From: a virus
Direction: 5' to 3' (one strand)
Length of the DNA: 64,000 bases
Virus record (IMG/VR): IMGVR_UViG_3300004369_000010
Location: 1 to 64,000 of that record
Below are positions 16,853 to 26,216 of this stretch, piece by piece. The translations under genes and the position numbers were made by a program. The notes beneath the pieces were generated by a model. The model saw only the letters and a program-made list of their open reading frames with translations. It had not been told where the DNA came from and ran no database searches. The first letter of the stretch is position 1. Each line of letters opens with the position of its first letter.

Positions 16853-18397
16853 CTACCTGTAGTTGACATTGCCTAGACGGGGGAAATTAAGTTCTAAAGT
16901 TTGTGTCGGCTGTTTCGTAATCTGGCTTCTAACTCGAACTAACACCATGTATTGAGCTGAACCAGATCCATACTCCGACCTAAATTGATCAAACAGTTTG
17001 TTTGCTTGCGCCACTGTAGTTGCCTTGTAAATGCGTGAGGCATCAACTCTGGCCCTGGCAATAAAGGACTCCCTCGCCACCACCCCAAGATTTAGCGTAT
17101 TGGCATAGTTAGTTATGGAACGAGTTACACCAGCGGGTAAACCGGCAGTCAAAGCAGTCGCTACACCCAATTCTGTATTATTTCGCAGCAGAACCCTTAC
17201 ATGATTCAGCGCTTTATAGCGGACATTGCTGTTACCACCAGGAAGAGAGTTTCGGTAATTTTCAATGGCCGTATTTTGTCCAGCTACTGTTTTGATATTG
17301 AACCAAATTTGTGATGCCTTCTGAACAACTTCATCCCCAGCGGCTTTCACTTTGGCAGCAAATGTGTCAGCATTAGTGAATTCGCTTCGTGGATAGTTCC
17401 TATTAACATAGTCGCGGATTTTATTGGCTATATCAATAGGTAGATTTGACGGCGTCGTATTGTTTGACCTATTATTTCCACCGCCTGTTCCGGTTGTTTG
17501 CGTCTCTTCAGGTTTGATCGGCGTTCGGAAAGTTATTTGAACAGGATCCGGTTTACCTTCACTAAACTCAACTGCTGTAATCAAATAAAAAGCCTCAAAA
17601 TCAGGAATACCAACCAAACACAAAGTCATACCTGGCCTCAAAAGTCGACCATTAGTACGCTCAACAACCATCGTCCCATCAGCGTCCATAGGATCGTCAT
17701 CCGAGCGACGGACATTTGGAATATCCAGCAAAACATATTTATTAGATGCACCAGGAAATGTTTCCTCGGACGGCACAGGCCACCCGTACGGCACAAAAGC
17801 CGACGTCCCAAACTTATAGTTTGGGTCACCCCACTTCCCCATCAAAAATTGCTGTGAACAAAAAAACAAAATATTATTAACTTCAAAACAAATAAACTGA
17901 GCGTCATTCGCCGAGCGTTGTAGAACATCCCAGACAGATTCATCTGTCTTGCCACTACGTCCCTTAACAATAGATTGCTTTTTAGATGTCTCTTCAACCA
18001 CGATGTCCATGTTGAACCGTTTAGCGACAGTTCGCGCATAATCCGATGCTGATGTTCCACGATAAGCCTCTGGCGTTTTATCGCGTTTCATCATCTGGAC
18101 ATTTTTATTACGACAGGACAATCGATAGACAGGATGAATTGACTCGCTACGTTGCACCTCAACGGCCGCAATTTCAAAAATCAGATCTTGATAGAAAACA
18201 TCACGTCGAATCTGAAAATAATTTGCACTGGCAAAATTAAAATTCACATCTAAAATTTCTAGCGTTAACTCTGATGCACCATCCATTGTTAACGAAACAT
18301 CAAATGTCAACAACGAATCAGAGATATCTCGCATCTCATTCGTAGCAAGATCACCAATACGGATAAGTTCACTATCAATGGGTATAAAACTAGGCAT
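16853..18397 (-). CDS. Baseplate hub protein (gpD/gp27/XkdQ-like) with C-terminal helical extension
   Basis: The 514-residue protein starts with hub-type strands (LTMDGASELTLEILDVNFNF, QIRRDVFYQDLIFEIAAVEV). The VYRLSCRNKNVQMMKRDK and SASDYARTVAKRFNMDIVVE segments typical of the XkdQ/gpD family follow. Residues about 300-325 form a Gly/Asn/Thr linker. The C-terminal 190 residues are helical and basic (IRDYVNRNYPRSEFTNADTF, SLPGGNSNVRYKALNHVRVL). That extension is not usual for a hub and could carry an extra activity or reach into the tube. It lies between the XkdP-like and spike genes. Confidence 0.82.
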   Translation of the reverse strand: MPSFIPIDSELIRIGDLATNEMRDISDSLLTFDVSLTMDGASELTLEILDVNFNFASANYFQIRRDVFYQDLIFEIAAVEVQRSESIHPVYRLSCRNKNVQMMKRDKTPEAYRGTSASDYARTVAKRFNMDIVVEETSKKQSIVKGRSGKTDESVWDVLQRSANDAQFICFEVNNILFFCSQQFLMGKWGDPNYKFGTSAFVPYGWPVPSEETFPGASNKYVLLDIPNVRRSDDDPMDADGTMVVERTNGRLLRPGMTLCLVGIPDFEAFYLITAVEFSEGKPDPVQITFRTPIKPEETQTTGTGGGNNRSNNTTPSNLPIDIANKIRDYVNRNYPRSEFTNADTFAAKVKAAGDEVVQKASQIWFNIKTVAGQNTAIENYRNSLPGGNSNVRYKALNHVRVLLRNNTELGVATALTAGLPAGVTRSITNYANTLNLGVVARESFIARARVDASRIYKATTVAQANKLFDQFRSEYGSGSAQYMVLVRVRSQITKQPTQTLELNFPRLGNVNYR

Positions 18398-18408
18398 ACG
18401 GGATCACC

Positions 18409-19128
18409 TCAGATGCGTGGCTTTCCGAAGGTTTCCCACGTTTCGGTGTACTCCATGAAATCCTGTTCCTTGGATTTGCTACTCCCGCTTGACGGATTCT
18501 GCTCCTTAACATCTTCGCTGTAAGTAATAGTCGGCAGATCCGCAACGACAATACTTGGATTGTTATTTTCAATGATCGTCATTGTCATATCCGCCTGAAC
18601 AATTCGTTGAGCGCTATTACGCCTCAACGAGTCGAAGTTAAGATCTGAAATAGTCCAAAAGAATGTGGTCGCATCTGTTGTAGTGCGACCTATCGGGTTA
18701 CCCAAAAACCGGTCAAAATTATAAAACCAGACAGGACGTCCAGACGACGCAATAATCTGAAGTGTTGCGATATCGTTTTCAATATCCAATTGAAGACCAT
18801 CAAAAGGCACAGCCAACAAGAACTGCAATGTTACCTGTCGGGCTTTATACCGAGTGAAGGCGACAATAGGTGTTTTTCCAGCGCGCTCAATCTGAGCAAT
18901 TTCCGGTGCTAAATCTGAGTATGAAACTTGCTGAGGTGGGAACGGAAACTCAAATTCCAGGTTGTCCTGTTCCGTTTTATTTTTAGCAGCAATCATCGCA
19001 GGATAACGAACTGCCGACTGTTGAGTTGCGATTGTTCCTGCCGCAACATTTTGAGGAATCGCATTACTGAGTCGAGCGTTAGAAGGCGTAACCCGAATAC
19101 TTCTAATTCGTGAAATCTGGTCAGCCAT
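18409..19128 (-). CDS. Tail protein linking tape measure/tube to hub (XkdP-like)
   Basis: This 239-residue protein has the FEFPFPPQQVSYSDLAPEIA and GKTPIVAFTRYKARQVTLQF pattern of tail proteins encoded between tape measure and hub in contractile phages. It then reads ASSGRPVWFYNFDRFLGNPI and ends in a disordered region before FMEYTETWETFGKPRI. No LysM motif is obvious in the C-terminus, which is where XkdP carries one. Two bases separate it from the tape-measure gene. Confidence 0.7.
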   Translation of the reverse strand: MADQISRIRSIRVTPSNARLSNAIPQNVAAGTIATQQSAVRYPAMIAAKNKTEQDNLEFEFPFPPQQVSYSDLAPEIAQIERAGKTPIVAFTRYKARQVTLQFLLAVPFDGLQLDIENDIATLQIIASSGRPVWFYNFDRFLGNPIGRTTTDATTFFWTISDLNFDSLRRNSAQRIVQADMTMTIIENNNPSIVVADLPTITYSEDVKEQNPSSGSSKSKEQDFMEYTETWETFGKPRI

Positions 19129-19130
19129 AA

Positions 19131-22100
19131 TTAGTACCTTTCACGAGCATTTCGTTGCGCGCGCTGAATGCGGCTCATTACCTCATCCGCTATCTGCGCA
19201 GCATCTTGTCCTGGAGCAGCGTTTACCACGATGCTGTAGGAGTCGTTAGTGGTCACCATTGAACTCGTACCACCAGATCCGCCCATATACGGAACTGCTG
19301 TATCTCCAATAGCATTTGTGTTAGGTACCACGTGCAAGTGTCGTGACCCGCCAGCACCGTGGAAGTCGGCAAAACCGCCAGCAGCCTCAACAGCCGACTT
19401 ATACATGCCAAGATTTTGCCCAACGATATCCAGAGCACGACCAGTTGTGTGATCCGACGACATTGAACCCAAACCATAATTACGCAAACCAGAGGACACA
19501 GTGCGCTTGCCCGAAATGCCTCCCGAGATTGAAGCGTGCGCATTCATGGAATCCAGAAGGCGGCTTCGCGGAGATGCAGAGTCCCCAAAAAAGATATCAC
19601 CAACAAAATTCTTTGCTGCGTTCCATCCACCTTCTAAAAACTTGCCACCCTCTTGACCAAAGTTCCATATACCACCCAGTGCGCCCTTGAACCAACTTTC
19701 GTCTTTACCAAGAGCCGAGACAAGTTCGCTTTTCATGTTATTGATGGCGGTTCTTACCTCTTCAAGTTTTGTCAATTGATCCTTCGTTGAGGTATCAATT
19801 GACATCAGATAGTCGATCTGCTCTGGCGCAGTCTCCAAAATCGATGCGACAATATTAGTCAGGCCAATACTTTCAAACGCCCCAGTAGTCAGACCTACCG
19901 CGTCCACCCTCCCACGCCGCGTCCTACTTTGCGCATCAGAGACAATATCGGAAAGGAACGTACCACTCCTCAATGTGTCAATGATTGACAAGAACCTTTC
20001 CTGATCCGTGGCCGAGGTAGAAGTACGCAGAGACTCAAGGGCGGAAGTGAGTTGCGCTGAATCCAAACCAACGCCAACACCGGCTGCTTGTGCCACAGCA
20101 TTAGCTACAGTCTGATCAATCAGCGCCCCACCCTGTTGCGCCAATACTTGATTAATCAATTCTTGACCACCGGCCATGGCGAATGCTTCACCGTAACCGT
20201 ATCCGCGAGTTCCGGGTTCAGAAAACGCTAATCCCTCACCAAGCATCTGCTTCAGTTGGTCATAATTCTTGAGCGGGTCACCCTCCGAATACGCGGCGGA
20301 AGCAAACATCGCAGACTCAATAAAGTCAAGCATCGTACCGCGCTCAAAACCGCTATCAATCATGGCTCTCAATGCTTCATCAACCGCGGCGCTAGTATTA
20401 AGTTTATCTTGTTCGGTTTGAATGATGCCCAACGAGTCAGCAAACGCTTGGTTCATCGCCGCATTAAAGTCGTCACCAAAGCGACCCACAGCAATACCCA
20501 TATCTGCAAGAATGTCCTGCAGACTTCTCAACGGATTACCTAAATCAATTTCCAAGGACTGCGCAAGTTTTTCAATTTCAGTCGTACTCATACCACTGAT
20601 CTTGGCCAAATCCCTTGTTCTGCGCTGAGCAAGATCTAAGCGCTTGCCCATTTCCTGCATATTTTTAGCCATTTTCTCAAAGGCACCACTGCGAAACTTT
20701 CCATCATTAGCGAACTCGCCAGAAAGTTCCTGCACCTCAGCGTTGAAACCGTCTAAAAGTTCCTGTGCTTCAGTGATGTATCCAGAAGAAACAAGATCGT
20801 CAACGCCAGCACTAAAACCATCCGCAAAAGCGCGTCCTGCTTCTTTGGTTTTTTCCTCCATCTCCTTGCCCTTGAGGAAACCAGTAATTCCACCAATAAT
20901 GCCACCGATTACTGCACCTGCCACCGTACCAATACCCGGAATTATTGAGCCGACGGCCGCTCCAGTTGCAGCTCCACCAGCCACTCCGACAAGCGTTGAA
21001 GCCGCAGTACCGCCATAGCCTTGTGCTGCACTGCCAGCAGCAGAGCTAGTTGCAGAAAAACCTAAAAGACCAAGTCCGACTGCGGGTATCAACTTGCCAC
21101 CCGCCGCAGCGTTAGCTGCCGCTCCACCTTTGCGAAGACCCTTGCGACCTGTCTTTGAACTCAAAGCCAAAAGGCCCGCCATGGTAGCGGCACTCCCAAC
21201 GGAGCCGCCAAAACCAGGAATTGCGCGAATAAGTGCTAGAAGACTGGTGAAACCTTCAATCAATAGACCAATCGCATCCAAGAAACCACTAATTGCTGGC
21301 ATCGCATCAAAAAACACTCGTCGAATCTCACCAAAGAGATTAAAGATGTCACGAATCAGATCACCCAATGCCTCACCAAAACGCATTAAGTCGTCTTCAC
21401 GGTCAACCACCATCTTGGCAAAAGAGTTAAAGTTGTCGGCAATACCCCCGCCAATGGCCCGAAAGACGGTGCCAAAGAACTTATTGATAACCGTTGAAGC
21501 GTCCTTGAACTTGTTTAGGAACTTATTAAACTTCTCAAAACCGCCACTAACAGCAGACGAAAAACGCTTCCAGCCATTAATAAAGTTATTCAATACCTCT
21601 TCCGTCTTCGGAAGGTACTCATTAAACAACTTCGCTAGAAAACCAGCAATCTTTTCAGTTGCGCCAACAGTGGCATCAATAAACGGACCCTTAGCAAAAC
21701 CAACTAGCTGGCCCGTAATCGCCATCATTGTTCGCTTGAAAATAAACGTTATTTGTTCAAATGCTTCCTGGAGTGGCCCCAACATGTAGCCACCAATATC
21801 GCCGAATAGAACCTGAGCCTCTGTAGCAAAACTCTTCAACTGGCCCATCAGGCTTCCACGAACAGCAGACGCTGCTCCACTCACTCCTGCGGCTTCAGCC
21901 AACTCACCTGAGGAAATAATCTTGATTAGTTCCTCGTTAGTTTTCTTTCCGCCCTTAGTAATTTCCTTGAACGCTTTCTCAAACTCTGGGCCAAGTTCAC
22001 CAGCGGCTTTAAGAACCGAATCACTTCCAGCACCCTTACCTGACTGCAACAAAGAAACTAAATTGGCTGCCGCTAAAAGACCCTTTTCCATGTCGCCAGA

Positions 22101-22763
22101 GGTAACAGCAAAATCGGCCAGTCCACGAAGGCCAGCAACTGTTTTTCCGGTTACTTGAGCATTCTTGGAGGCGGCGGCGAAGGCTCCCGTGAGGGCTTCC
22201 AACCCAAAGACCGCCAACTGTGAATCTGCCTGCATGGCCCTTAGGCCATTGCTAGCACTTTTGAAACTTCCGCCGTATCGACCAACCTGCTGAGCGGCCG
22301 CAAATTGACGCTGAGCAGCCATAAAGGCTGATACCAAAGTCAGAACGCCAGCTGCCGCGTTAGCAGATGCAACACCAATACCCCTGACAGACGCATTCCA
22401 AGCACGGGCCAGAAGTTGACCAGTCTTCAACAGAAGGTTGACAGAAGAGAGCGCAACAGCGAAAGCGGCGGTTTCAATAGCCGAACCAATCATCGCCAAC
22501 TTGAATGTCTTCCCAAAGACTTTGGCGGCTGTGTTGCCAACCTTCTGTAGGCCGTTCAGTTTATTTCTGGTCTTGTCATACGACTTTCCAGCACGACGGG
22601 TACTCTTGTCGTTATCATCAAAACGCCTTCCTAGATTCTGGAAAGTGTCATGACAATCATCTGCCTGCTTGCAGAGTGCCGCCAACTGGGCCTGAACCCT
22701 GGCCAGTTCTTTGGTATCCGCCCTAACCCGGATCCGAATAGTGACATTCTCGTTGTCTGCCAT
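19131..22763 (-). CDS. Tape measure protein with C-terminal M15-type peptidase domain
   Basis: The 1,210-residue product begins with coiled-coil sequence (about residues 1-80) and continues as long helical Ala-rich stretches. A glycine-zipper-like hydrophobic section lies near residues 590-640 (GAAVGSIIPGIGTVAGAVIG). The C-terminus (about residues 1090-1150) carries the zinc-peptidase pattern HTTGRALD (H1105, D1112) and RHLHVV (H1142 or H1144), as in M15 D,D- or L,D-carboxypeptidases. Tape measures set tail length, and a built-in peptidase would cut peptidoglycan during DNA entry. It follows the frameshifted chaperone gene, as expected. Confidence 0.9.
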   Translation of the reverse strand: MADNENVTIRIRVRADTKELARVQAQLAALCKQADDCHDTFQNLGRRFDDNDKSTRRAGKSYDKTRNKLNGLQKVGNTAAKVFGKTFKLAMIGSAIETAAFAVALSSVNLLLKTGQLLARAWNASVRGIGVASANAAAGVLTLVSAFMAAQRQFAAAQQVGRYGGSFKSASNGLRAMQADSQLAVFGLEALTGAFAAASKNAQVTGKTVAGLRGLADFAVTSGDMEKGLLAAANLVSLLQSGKGAGSDSVLKAAGELGPEFEKAFKEITKGGKKTNEELIKIISSGELAEAAGVSGAASAVRGSLMGQLKSFATEAQVLFGDIGGYMLGPLQEAFEQITFIFKRTMMAITGQLVGFAKGPFIDATVGATEKIAGFLAKLFNEYLPKTEEVLNNFINGWKRFSSAVSGGFEKFNKFLNKFKDASTVINKFFGTVFRAIGGGIADNFNSFAKMVVDREDDLMRFGEALGDLIRDIFNLFGEIRRVFFDAMPAISGFLDAIGLLIEGFTSLLALIRAIPGFGGSVGSAATMAGLLALSSKTGRKGLRKGGAAANAAAGGKLIPAVGLGLLGFSATSSAAGSAAQGYGGTAASTLVGVAGGAATGAAVGSIIPGIGTVAGAVIGGIIGGITGFLKGKEMEEKTKEAGRAFADGFSAGVDDLVSSGYITEAQELLDGFNAEVQELSGEFANDGKFRSGAFEKMAKNMQEMGKRLDLAQRRTRDLAKISGMSTTEIEKLAQSLEIDLGNPLRSLQDILADMGIAVGRFGDDFNAAMNQAFADSLGIIQTEQDKLNTSAAVDEALRAMIDSGFERGTMLDFIESAMFASAAYSEGDPLKNYDQLKQMLGEGLAFSEPGTRGYGYGEAFAMAGGQELINQVLAQQGGALIDQTVANAVAQAAGVGVGLDSAQLTSALESLRTSTSATDQERFLSIIDTLRSGTFLSDIVSDAQSRTRRGRVDAVGLTTGAFESIGLTNIVASILETAPEQIDYLMSIDTSTKDQLTKLEEVRTAINNMKSELVSALGKDESWFKGALGGIWNFGQEGGKFLEGGWNAAKNFVGDIFFGDSASPRSRLLDSMNAHASISGGISGKRTVSSGLRNYGLGSMSSDHTTGRALDIVGQNLGMYKSAVEAAGGFADFHGAGGSRHLHVVPNTNAIGDTAVPYMGGSGGTSSMVTTNDSYSIVVNAAPGQDAAQIADEVMSRIQRAQRNARERY

Positions 22764-22798
22764 TCAAGGACTCCAGGGCGATGATCAAAAAGGACTAC

Positions 22799-23508
22799 CT
22801 ATTTCTGAGCGGATTTCTTCTCCCGCTCAGCGTTATCCCTCTCAATAACTTTAGCACAGGCATACCTGATCAGCCATTCTTCATCACTGCATTCAAGTAA
22901 CCTAATGGGGTCAGTACCCCATAATTCGCCTAGCCTTGCGGCCGTCTGAATTCTTGAGTCCTCAACGAGTTCGTCTAGGACCTCTTGGTAGGGTCCACGG
23001 TTTCAACGGTGTCGGAATACCCCGCAGCCTCCAAGATCGCCAGAGCGGCGGCCTCAATATGTGGATCAATACCAAAGAAAGCCCGAACACAATCCGGAGT
23101 AGGACGAGTGGTGCCAGTCATCTCCAGGATCGCATCCGAACCAAATGTCAACGGAATCCCATCCTCATTGAATGCCTGTTCCTCTTCAACAAAGATCCCG
23201 ACTGTCGTGTGAGCCACGACAGCGCAAGCAAACTTTGTTGCATCCATACCATTTTTAGTGTCCTCACCAGCGTTTTTACGCCAGGAACGGATCTGGTGCT
23301 GAGTGATATTCGGTGAAACTTCAATTGTGATACCAGGACGTTCCGGTACCTCAACAAAAACTCTGGGTCGCTCAACCTTCTTGCTCAAAGAAGTCTTCAA
23401 CTGATCCAAAACTGACGGCGCAGGATCGGTGGCCTTGGCTGAGGACGACTTTTTAGGGGTTGACTCGTCGGTCATTTCATAGAGGTTTTCTGCCATGGCG
23501 AGAACCAT
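22799..23508 (-). CDS. Tail assembly chaperone, long form by -1 frameshift (gpGT-like)
   Basis: Past the short form's stop, the -1 frame is open from about 23002 to a TAG at 22801-22799. It encodes LDELVEDSRIQTAARLGELW, then GTDPIRLLECSDEEWLIRYA and ending ERDNAEREKKSAQK, a typical T extension. This frame has no ATG, GTG or TTG anywhere, and an in-frame TGA lies just upstream (23005-23003), so it can only be reached by slipping between about 23002 and 22975. No classical XXXYYYZ heptamer is present there. GGACCCT is the nearest candidate. Confidence 0.8.
22975..23508 (-). CDS. Tail assembly chaperone, short form (gpG-like)
   Basis: The product is 177 residues, or 173 if the ATG at 23496 is used; neither start has a strong ribosome site. 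A Lys/Ser/Pro-rich N-terminus precedes a helical domain (FVEVPERPGITIEVSPNITQ, WRKNAGEDTKNGMDATKFAC, VRAFFGIDPHIEAAALAILE). It ends in a TAG stop at 22977-22975. Position between the tail tube and tape measure, and the overlapping -1 frame that continues it, identify it as the G form of a G/GT pair. It coats the tape measure during assembly. Confidence 0.85.
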   Translation of the reverse strand: MVLAMAENLYEMTDESTPKKSSSAKATDPAPSVLDQLKTSLSKKVERPRVFVEVPERPGITIEVSPNITQHQIRSWRKNAGEDTKNGMDATKFACAVVAHTTVGIFVEEEQAFNEDGIPLTFGSDAILEMTGTTRPTPDCVRAFFGIDPHIEAAALAILEAAGYSDTVETVDPTKRS

Positions 23509-23516
23509 AGCATGAC

Positions 23517-23543
23517 AGAGGGGGTGCCAGTGGCACCCCCTCT
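23517..23543 (-). terminator. Hairpin between tail tube and chaperone genes
   Basis: A 12-bp perfect stem (23517-23528 with 23532-23543, GC-rich) with a 3-nt loop lies downstream of the tube gene on the minus strand. No T-run follows, so it may be a partial terminator or RNA stabiliser. It could keep tube and sheath mRNA more abundant than chaperone mRNA. Confidence 0.6.
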
Positions 23544-23566
23544 CATAACCGGGTTATTGCTTTTAA

Positions 23567-24022
23567 TCAGGGAGCGATTGTTGACACGCTGAATGTCAGG
23601 GAGTAGGTTGCTGGCGCTCCAGAAGCCGCGTCACCCTCCGGTTCCGTCAAGCCAACCAGCAGACACATTGGATAGTTACGAGTCGCTTCTGGAACTTTAA
23701 TATCGCAGTTGAACTCGTTAATCTCCACGTCGTAGTAGGCGCGGCCCACCATCTGACGCAACTGTCGAAGGAATGATGAGTCAACATCCCGGTCGTAGTG
23801 GCGTGTAATGGTGATATCGCCAATTTCCGAAGGAGCGCAAAGAACCTCAGGGAACAACTTGCCACCCACGTAAATCTTTTCAACAGAAGCAGTGATTTCG
23901 CCTCCGCTTACCTGAGCGAAATACAGATTGCCGTTGTCCGAACCTGGGTCGGGAGGAGTCTCTGTATTTCCTGAAGGTGAAGGATTGATTGAAGCGACAA
24001 TTTGGCGCTGTGCTAGTTTCAT
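23567..24022 (-). CDS. Tail tube protein
   Basis: This 151-residue protein directly follows the sheath gene. It shows the tube pattern: VEKIYVGGKLFPEVLCAPSE, then IGDITITRHYDRDVDSSFLR, and a beta C-terminus (ATYSLTFSVSTIAP). It polymerises into the inner tube through which DNA passes. A hairpin downstream separates it from the chaperone gene. Confidence 0.85.
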   Translation of the reverse strand: MKLAQRQIVASINPSPSGNTETPPDPGSDNGNLYFAQVSGGEITASVEKIYVGGKLFPEVLCAPSEIGDITITRHYDRDVDSSFLRQLRQMVGRAYYDVEINEFNCDIKVPEATRNYPMCLLVGLTEPEGDAASGAPATYSLTFSVSTIAP

Positions 24023-24035
24023 ATCTGGCTCCTAA

Positions 24036-25484
24036 TCAGACGACTGATGCCGTAAGGTTGGACTTTGTCACGTCGACCTGAATCTGGTCACCAATGCTGG
24101 AAACCCGGATTCCGACCTTCGCACGGACGAGACCGCCAGCCAACTGAGTCAGCGGGTTAATTGTCTCGTTCACCTGGACTGAATATCCATAGTCAATTCG
24201 CTTCCCAGTTGCGTCAAACGCCTCGTAGAGGCCGCCCGCGATGCGAACCGGCTCCAACATGGCCGTGAGCCGTGCCTCAACCTTGGAGAAAAGCGATGAG
24301 CGACCATCAATTGGCGAGAACACCAGATCTTCCAGCACGACCTTTGAGCGATCAACAACATAGTTGAGCATTTCCCGTGCAGTAAGGAAGCGATAGTTGT
24401 CCTCGTCGCTGGACAGCGATCGAGCACCATAAACTCGGATCTTGCCACTAAACAGACGCAGAGCGTTAACTCGCGCCTCATCCAGAAGATCGCCGTTCAA
24501 TCGGCTGATGGGTGTAACCAAACCGGTAATGAACTTGGATTCGCTCACCTTGCCAGCGTAAGCAGTCCAAGGGCCAACCTCGTTATGTGCTACCGACCGC
24601 TTGGCTGCAACATAACCCTCTGGAGAAATGTTGATGGTTGTTCCAGCATCATTCACCATCTTCACCCACGGGTAGAACATTCCGCCATATTCAGTGTTGG
24701 AGGAAGAAGCAAGTCCCTGACCATCACCAATCGCAGTTGTAACATCCGCATTCTCTGCCGATGCGAGCAATGCCATGCGGTTGTTCTCAGCGGCATGGTT
24801 AAGCAAAGAGTTCCAAATGGTGGATCCGCTCAAGCCTGGGATAGCAACTGCCCCCGCACCAAGTTCTTCGCCAAATGCTGAAAGAGCGTTAATGTAACTC
24901 GCATCGGTGATGCTGGCTCGATCGTCGTCGCCTGCGCTGAACGCTGTTGCGGTAACCACTGCTGGACGAAGGTTCTCTTCATCAACTGCAGTCGCGTACT
25001 TTGTGGCTACAGCCGATGCATTGATGACCGCTACCGCTGCTGCCGCTGTCTGACGCTCACCAGTGTTGTATACCAGATCACCGTTCAAGTAGAACTTGAT
25101 TTGGAATCCAGTACCGGCGTCCTCAACTGCGACCTCAAGATTCTCTGACCAATCTCCTGCGCCAACGGCAGTTAAGGTGATGGAAGGATCTGTGTTTGAG
25201 TCTACGAGTTCAAGCGTGCCAGCGGTTGCGCTTGCACCAACTGTGCGAGACACATAGACCTGCGCTCCACCCTCCTCAAAGAATGTCTGAACCTGCTGGT
25301 GAGTGTGTCCATAACTCACATAATCGCCGAAGATGCTTTCATAGTCAGCGATGCTGGTGACAAGTTTGGCGGTTGATGCTGGACCACGCTCAGTTTGGCC
25401 AACGACGAAAAATGTCGCCGTGGGAGCCTGATTAGCTGATGTGGGTCCGGTACGAACCGAAGTATTTACGACAATGCCCGGCAT
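24036..25484 (-). CDS. Tail sheath protein
   Basis: The 482-residue product has the sheath N-terminus (MPGIVVNTSVRTGPTSANQA, FFVVGQTERGPASTAKLVTS) and the FGDYVSYGHTHQQVQTFFEE and AQVYVSRTVG motifs. The conserved C-terminal domain reads NALRLFSGKIRVYGARSLSS, NYVVDRSKVVLEDLVF and INPLTQLAGGLVRAKVGIRV. It forms the contractile outer sheath and is the clearest proof of a myovirus. Upstream is a 135-bp intergenic region that probably holds its promoter. Confidence 0.96.
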   Translation of the reverse strand: MPGIVVNTSVRTGPTSANQAPTATFFVVGQTERGPASTAKLVTSIADYESIFGDYVSYGHTHQQVQTFFEEGGAQVYVSRTVGASATAGTLELVDSNTDPSITLTAVGAGDWSENLEVAVEDAGTGFQIKFYLNGDLVYNTGERQTAAAAVAVINASAVATKYATAVDEENLRPAVVTATAFSAGDDDRASITDASYINALSAFGEELGAGAVAIPGLSGSTIWNSLLNHAAENNRMALLASAENADVTTAIGDGQGLASSSNTEYGGMFYPWVKMVNDAGTTINISPEGYVAAKRSVAHNEVGPWTAYAGKVSESKFITGLVTPISRLNGDLLDEARVNALRLFSGKIRVYGARSLSSDEDNYRFLTAREMLNYVVDRSKVVLEDLVFSPIDGRSSLFSKVEARLTAMLEPVRIAGGLYEAFDATGKRIDYGYSVQVNETINPLTQLAGGLVRAKVGIRVSSIGDQIQVDVTKSNLTASVV

Positions 25485-25619
25485 GTGGATTCCTCCGCTC
25501 CCAAGAGTTGGTTATCCTGAGACTTCTTAGATTGTACTCAATTACTGTGTAGTTCTTTTGGAACTAAGCAGTGTCTTGTTGATATTTTCCCTTATTTCAT
25601 GGCTCCGTAGTGGAACTAC
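25485..25619 (-). promoter_or_regulatory. Intergenic region upstream of tail sheath; hairpin and possible promoter
   Basis: On the minus strand a TACAAT hexamer (25536-25531) lies about 45 bp before the sheath ATG and could be a -10 element; no good -35 is visible. Just upstream is a 6-bp hairpin (TAGTTC/GAACTA, 25550-25555 with 25561-25566), which could end transcription from the genes above. A separate promoter would help provide the high sheath and tube dose. Confidence 0.4.
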
Positions 25620-26216
25620 CTATTGCAGATCCCTCAACAGGGGTAGAAGTGGATTAATTTCCGTATCAATCTGCGAAACAGTACCAATTGTGTCAACACG
25701 AACAACCTCATTAATTCGTAGGTTGTACGACAAATATGAACCAGCCATCACTCTTTCACCCTTGAGAAGAGTCAATTCTGAATACTCTTCCCGAATTGAT
25801 GTTTCATCTACCTGAACATCCAAATCGTCTGCCGCTCCGCAAAGACTTAGGCTTGGCGAGTCCAGTATTGAGGCGCGAACAACTGTTGTTAGTCGATCCC
25901 GCTTGGCTGTACATTGCTCTGAATCATCGTCTTTCACCCACACATAAGTACGCATTGAGTAATTGACGAAATACATGGGATCCAATAATCCCGTGTAGTC
26001 GTCTCGCTCCAATCCAGTCATGGAGATGGCCACAGTGATGATCGTCGGCCAATGGTCAATCGCGATTGGCTCATATACCAGGTACTTCAGTGGATCTGGA
26101 AGATTCTCGTCATCCAAATTCCATGAATTTCTGTATTTGATTAACCTGCCTGGTAAATCACTTTGGAGATAGTTATTTACGAAGTTTTTTGCCTTATAGG
26201 CCCCTTGCATTGTCAT
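25620..26216 (-). CDS. Tail completion/terminator protein
   Basis: The 198-residue product contains LPDPLKYLVYEPIAIDHWPT, MYFVNYSMRTYVWVKDDDSE and a C-terminal SYNLRINEVVRVDTIGTVSQ. It lies between the gpS-like completion protein and the sheath, where the tail terminator or neck protein is normally encoded. The start overlaps the upstream stop (26213-26216). The mixed alpha/beta pattern fits a gpU/gp15-type ring protein, but I rely mainly on position. Confidence 0.65.
   Translation of the reverse strand: MTMQGAYKAKNFVNNYLQSDLPGRLIKYRNSWNLDDENLPDPLKYLVYEPIAIDHWPTIITVAISMTGLERDDYTGLLDPMYFVNYSMRTYVWVKDDDSEQCTAKRDRLTTVVRASILDSPSLSLCGAADDLDVQVDETSIREEYSELTLLKGERVMAGSYLSYNLRINEVVRVDTIGTVSQIDTEINPLLPLLRDLQ

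Noticed and set aside
22975-23002. A canonical slippery heptamer for the tail chaperone
   Set aside because: I checked each in-frame heptamer in the permitted window and none fits XXXYYYZ.
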